Source: DASQFU01 sp035632955 (GTDB lineage: Bacteria; Eisenbacteria; RBG-16-71-46). From it: a stretch of DNA of 7,041 nt. Position 1 is the stretch's first letter. Every line of letters starts with the position of its first letter. The notes below the pieces were generated by a model that was given only the letters and a program-made list of their open reading frames with translations, ran no database searches and was not told where the DNA came from. Of this stretch, positions 4,393 to 7,041 are shown piece after piece. The position numbers and the translations under genes are program-made. Location: positions 1 through 7,041 of the forward strand of contig DASQFU010000107.1 in NCBI GenBank assembly GCA_035632955.1, written 5' to 3'.

Positions 4393-6579
4393 TCAGGTGG
4401 CGCGCCCGGCCCCGGTTGGCTCGGAAGGCCGCTCGGCCGTGGCCGATCGTTCCCCTTCGACCACCACGCGCGAGAGATCCCAGCCGCGCGCGAACAGCTC
4501 CCGGACTTCGGCCAGCAGGCGCAGGCGGTTGAGCCGGGTGGGAGCGTCCTCGACGTTCACCATGACGTGGTCGAAGAAACCGTGGATCGCGACCTCCAGC
4601 TCGAGCAGCGCCGGCAGGATGCGCTCGTAGTCGCGCTCCTGCCAGAGCGGCGCCGTGCGCGCTCGCGCCTGCTCGAGCGCCGCGAGCAGGTCCCGCTCCG
4701 CGGGCTCCGTCAGCCGGGCGCGATCGAGCACTGCCGGAAGCGTCTCGGACGCGGCTTTGAGAATGTTCGCAACCCGCTTGAAGAGGATCACCAGCGGCTC
4801 GAAGCGCGGGTCGCTCCGGAACCCCGCCAGCACCCGGGCGCGACGGAGACCGTCGCTCGGGTCGATCCATCCGGGACGCACGCGCGCGGCGCCGTCGCTG
4901 CCGACCTGGGCCTCGAGCGCGGCGTCGCGCGCGTCGTACGGCAGGCCTCGCTCATCGAGCGCCGCCTCCACGCGGCCGCGCCAGAACTCGCCGAGCTGAC
5001 GGACGAGTGCCGCGTGCGGAAGCTCGGCGTTGGCCGCGAAGAACGGCGCGGTGCTCTGAAGCGTCGCGTCGCGCAGATCCAGCCGCCGTTCCTGCTCGAT
5101 CAGGATCCTCACCACGCCGTTGCCCGCGCGGCGGACGCCGTAGGGGTCCTCGCTGCCGCTCGGAGGTTTGCCGGCCACGAACGCGCCGGCGACATGATCG
5201 AGCTTGTCGGCGATCGAGAGCAGCGCTCCCGCCTCACCGGCCGGCAAGGAATCCCCGGAGCCGCGCGGTCGGTAGTGCTCGGCAATCGCCGCGGCGACGT
5301 CCTCCGGCTCTCCCGCGGCGCGCGCGTAGTAGCCGCCCATCACGCCTTCGAGGCTCGCGTACTCCTTGCCGCTGCCGATCATCTCGGAGAGCAGATCGGT
5401 CTTGCACACCAGCGCCGCGCGCCGGGCGGCCGCGCTCGCCCGGGGCGACAACCGTTCCGCCAGCCATTCGACCAGGGCTTGGAGCCGCCCCGCCTTGTCG
5501 CGCAGGCTGCCGAGCCCTTCCATCCACACCACGCTGGCGAGCGTCGCGACCCGCTCGGCGGGCGCGTGCTTCAGATCGGTCTCCCAGTAGAAGCGAGCGT
5601 CCGCGAGCCGCGCCGCCAGCACGTCCTGGTTGCCGCGCCGCACCTGATCGAGCCCGCGATCGTCGCCGTTCCTGACCGCGACGAATGCCGGGAGCAGCTT
5701 GCCGCTCCGGTCCTCGACGGCGAAGAACCGCTGATGCTCGCGCAGCGCCGTCACGATCACTTCGCGCGGCAGCGACAGGAACTCGGCGTCGAACCGGCCC
5801 GCGAACGCGTTCGGCCATTCGACCAGGAAATTGTCGATCGCGAGCAGCTCGTCGTCGTGCACGACGCGCCCGCCGCTCTCCTTGGCCAATGCCTCGACGC
5901 GCTCCCGCAGCCGCGCTTCGCGGACGCGATGGTCGGCGATCACGTGGGCGCGCTCGAGCGCCCCGACGTAATCGGTCGCGCGCGCGAGCGAGATCGGGCC
6001 CGGGCTCAGGAAGCGATGCCCCTGGCTGATGCGATCCGCGTCCAGATCGAACGCATGCACGGGCAGAACCTGCTCACCGAGCAACGCGGTCAGCCAGCGC
6101 ACCGGGCGCGCGAAGCGGAACTCGGCCGCCGTCCACCGCATGCTCTTCGGAAACACGAGCCGCGTCGCCAGGCCGGCGAGCAGTCCCGGCAGCACGTCGG
6201 CGGCGGGCCGCCCCGTGTGATGGACGGTGACCGTGACGTATTCGCCTTTCGCGGTCGTGACGCGTCGCACGGCGGACAGGTCGACGCCCTTGCCGCGGCA
6301 GAAACCCTCGAGCGCCTTGGTCGGCTTCCCTTCCCCGTCGTAGGCGACCCGCACCGCCGGACCCAGCGCTTCCTCGGCGAAGTCGCTCTGGCGCTCCTCG
6401 AGACCCGCGACCGAGAGCACCAGGCGCCGTGGCGTCCCGAACGCGTCGATCGCACCGAAGCCGAGACGCAGGTCGGCGAGCCCTGCACGCGCTTCGCGCT
6501 CGAGCTGAGCGAGCGCCGGAGGAATGTAAGACGACGGCAGCTCCTCGACGCCGATCTCGAACAGCAGCTCCCGCGTCAC
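4393..6579 (-). CDS. glyS: Glycyl-tRNA synthetase, beta subunit
   Basis: This is the large subunit of the two-subunit class II enzyme that charges tRNA-Gly with glycine; the beta chain recognises tRNA. The product is 728 residues from the GTG at 6579, close to the family norm. Visible family segments (numbering from GTG) are ELLFEIGVEELP (4-15), FPKSMRW (143-149), RFARPVRW (155-162), GHRF (187-190), CKTDLLSEM (392-400), HYRPR (435-439), DKLD (458-461) and SGSEDPYGVRRAG (474-486) in the HD-like region. A DALR-type anticodon-binding end follows, including VMVNVEDAPTRLNRLRLL (672-689). An upstream in-frame ATG at 6606 would add nine residues within glyQ; the GTG is preferred because it is preceded by GAGG with 7-base spacing and overlaps the glyQ stop as GTGA. 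About 20 C-terminal residues past the DALR part look unconserved and disordered. Confidence 0.97.
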   Translation of the reverse strand: MTRELLFEIGVEELPSSYIPPALAQLEREARAGLADLRLGFGAIDAFGTPRRLVLSVAGLEERQSDFAEEALGPAVRVAYDGEGKPTKALEGFCRGKGVDLSAVRRVTTAKGEYVTVTVHHTGRPAADVLPGLLAGLATRLVFPKSMRWTAAEFRFARPVRWLTALLGEQVLPVHAFDLDADRISQGHRFLSPGPISLARATDYVGALERAHVIADHRVREARLRERVEALAKESGGRVVHDDELLAIDNFLVEWPNAFAGRFDAEFLSLPREVIVTALREHQRFFAVEDRSGKLLPAFVAVRNGDDRGLDQVRRGNQDVLAARLADARFYWETDLKHAPAERVATLASVVWMEGLGSLRDKAGRLQALVEWLAERLSPRASAAARRAALVCKTDLLSEMIGSGKEYASLEGVMGGYYARAAGEPEDVAAAIAEHYRPRGSGDSLPAGEAGALLSIADKLDHVAGAFVAGKPPSGSEDPYGVRRAGNGVVRILIEQERRLDLRDATLQSTAPFFAANAELPHAALVRQLGEFWRGRVEAALDERGLPYDARDAALEAQVGSDGAARVRPGWIDPSDGLRRARVLAGFRSDPRFEPLVILFKRVANILKAASETLPAVLDRARLTEPAERDLLAALEQARARTAPLWQERDYERILPALLELEVAIHGFFDHVMVNVEDAPTRLNRLRLLAEVRELFARGWDLSRVVVEGERSATAERPSEPTGAGRAT

Positions 6580-7041
6580 GCGCCGACCTCGACGGGCTTG
6601 ATCCACTTCGCGCGCTCCGCCGGGTCCGTGAGCAGCGGGTAGCCGAACGCTTCGCGTTGCCGGACGTACGCGAGCGCCGCCTTGCGCGCCAGCTTCCTCA
6701 CGCGCCCAATGGTGCCGACGCGCTCACTCACCGAGATCGCGCCGCGGGCGTCGAGCAGGTTGAACAGGTGCGAGCACTTGATCACGCAGTCGTAGCCGGG
6801 ATTCACCAAGCCCGCGTCGAGCAGCCGGTTGGCCTCGCGCTCCCAGATCTTGAACATCTCGAAGTGCGCAGCCACGTCGGCTTCCTCGAAGTTGTAGCGG
6901 GAGTATTCCTTCTCGTTTTGAAGCCAGAGATCGCCCCAGGTCACCTGGCCACCCCACACCAGGTCCTGCACCCGCTCCTTGTTCTGGAGCATCATGCCGA
7001 TCCGATCGAGCCCGTAGGTCAGCTCGGCCGACACCACCGGC
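6576..7041 (-). CDS. glyQ: Glycyl-tRNA synthetase, alpha subunit (C-terminal half)
   Basis: The alpha chain carries the class II catalytic core that activates glycine with ATP. About 154 of an expected 290-300 residues are in the window; the 5' part lies beyond 7041. The frame is open to the edge, so there is no true start here: the GTG at 7037 is internal, and the preceding codon gives Pro as in the family's PV..E(L/I)TYGL(E/D)RI segment. Clear family segments are SAELTYGLDRIGMMLQ, YNFEEADV, YDCVIKCSHLFNLLDARGAI and SVSERVGTIGRVRKLARK. The end FGYPLL plus a short tail is typical. The stop overlaps the glyS GTG, indicating co-translation to supply both subunits of the alpha2beta2 enzyme. Confidence 0.96.
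   Translation of the reverse strand, partial: PVVSAELTYGLDRIGMMLQNKERVQDLVWGGQVTWGDLWLQNEKEYSRYNFEEADVAAHFEMFKIWEREANRLLDAGLVNPGYDCVIKCSHLFNLLDARGAISVSERVGTIGRVRKLARKAALAYVRQREAFGYPLLTDPAERAKWIKPVEVGA

Noticed and set aside
3558..4532. 324-residue plus-strand open frame across pyrR and the end of glyS
   Set aside because: It crosses two conserved minus-strand genes and their gap, and shows low-complexity Arg/Ala content with no family motif.
4567..6642. 691-residue open frame on the plus strand opposite glyS
   Set aside because: It is rich in Arg, Ala, Glu and Gln without recognisable domains, as expected for the antisense frame of a GC-rich gene, and it lies over a clearly conserved glyS.

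Overview
The window is GC-rich bacterial chromosome, and every gene I can support lies on the minus strand. Transcription therefore runs from high to low coordinates: glyQ (5' part missing), glyS, pyrR, a small membrane-anchored or exported protein, a secreted metalloprotease-like protein, pyrB, and the first codons of what is probably pyrC. Two features suggest a taxon: the secreted protein ends in a FlgD-Ig/type-A-sorting-like domain with an NPTRQG motif, and glycyl-tRNA synthetase is the two-subunit type. With the high GC this fits a GC-rich lineage near the FCB group, such as Candidatus Eisenbacteria. That placement is inference only.

Region by region. 6576-7041 holds the C-terminal half of GlyQ, overlapping glyS (4393-6579) by four bases (GTGA). 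Then comes a 163-bp gap with a hairpin just after glyS, an imperfect 11-bp direct repeat and a weak promoter candidate. pyrR follows (3678-4229, GTG start with a strong Shine-Dalgarno). After a 222-bp gap comes a two-gene unit: a 184-aa anchored or exported protein (2901-3455) and a 571-aa secreted protein (1182-2897), separated by 3 bp and probably translationally coupled. A hairpin follows that unit. A 171-bp leader region then precedes pyrB (15-1010), and pyrB overlaps the next start codon by ATGA.

Two points stand out. First, the pyrB leader contains a near-ideal PyrR-binding stem-loop: a CCGAGA hexaloop fitting CNGNGA, closed by pairs that covary with the known consensus. Its lower stem pairs with the pyrB Shine-Dalgarno. 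With pyrR upstream, this predicts UMP-responsive translational repression of pyrB(C) by PyrR, as known in mycobacteria, rather than Bacillus-style attenuation. Second, the secreted protein looks like a metzincin of the leishmanolysin (M8) kind in which a protease-associated (PA) domain is inserted between HEIGHGLGF and a distant SHW...LME motif. The two-gene secreted-protein unit sits between pyrR and pyrB, which probably explains why pyrB has its own promoter and leader.
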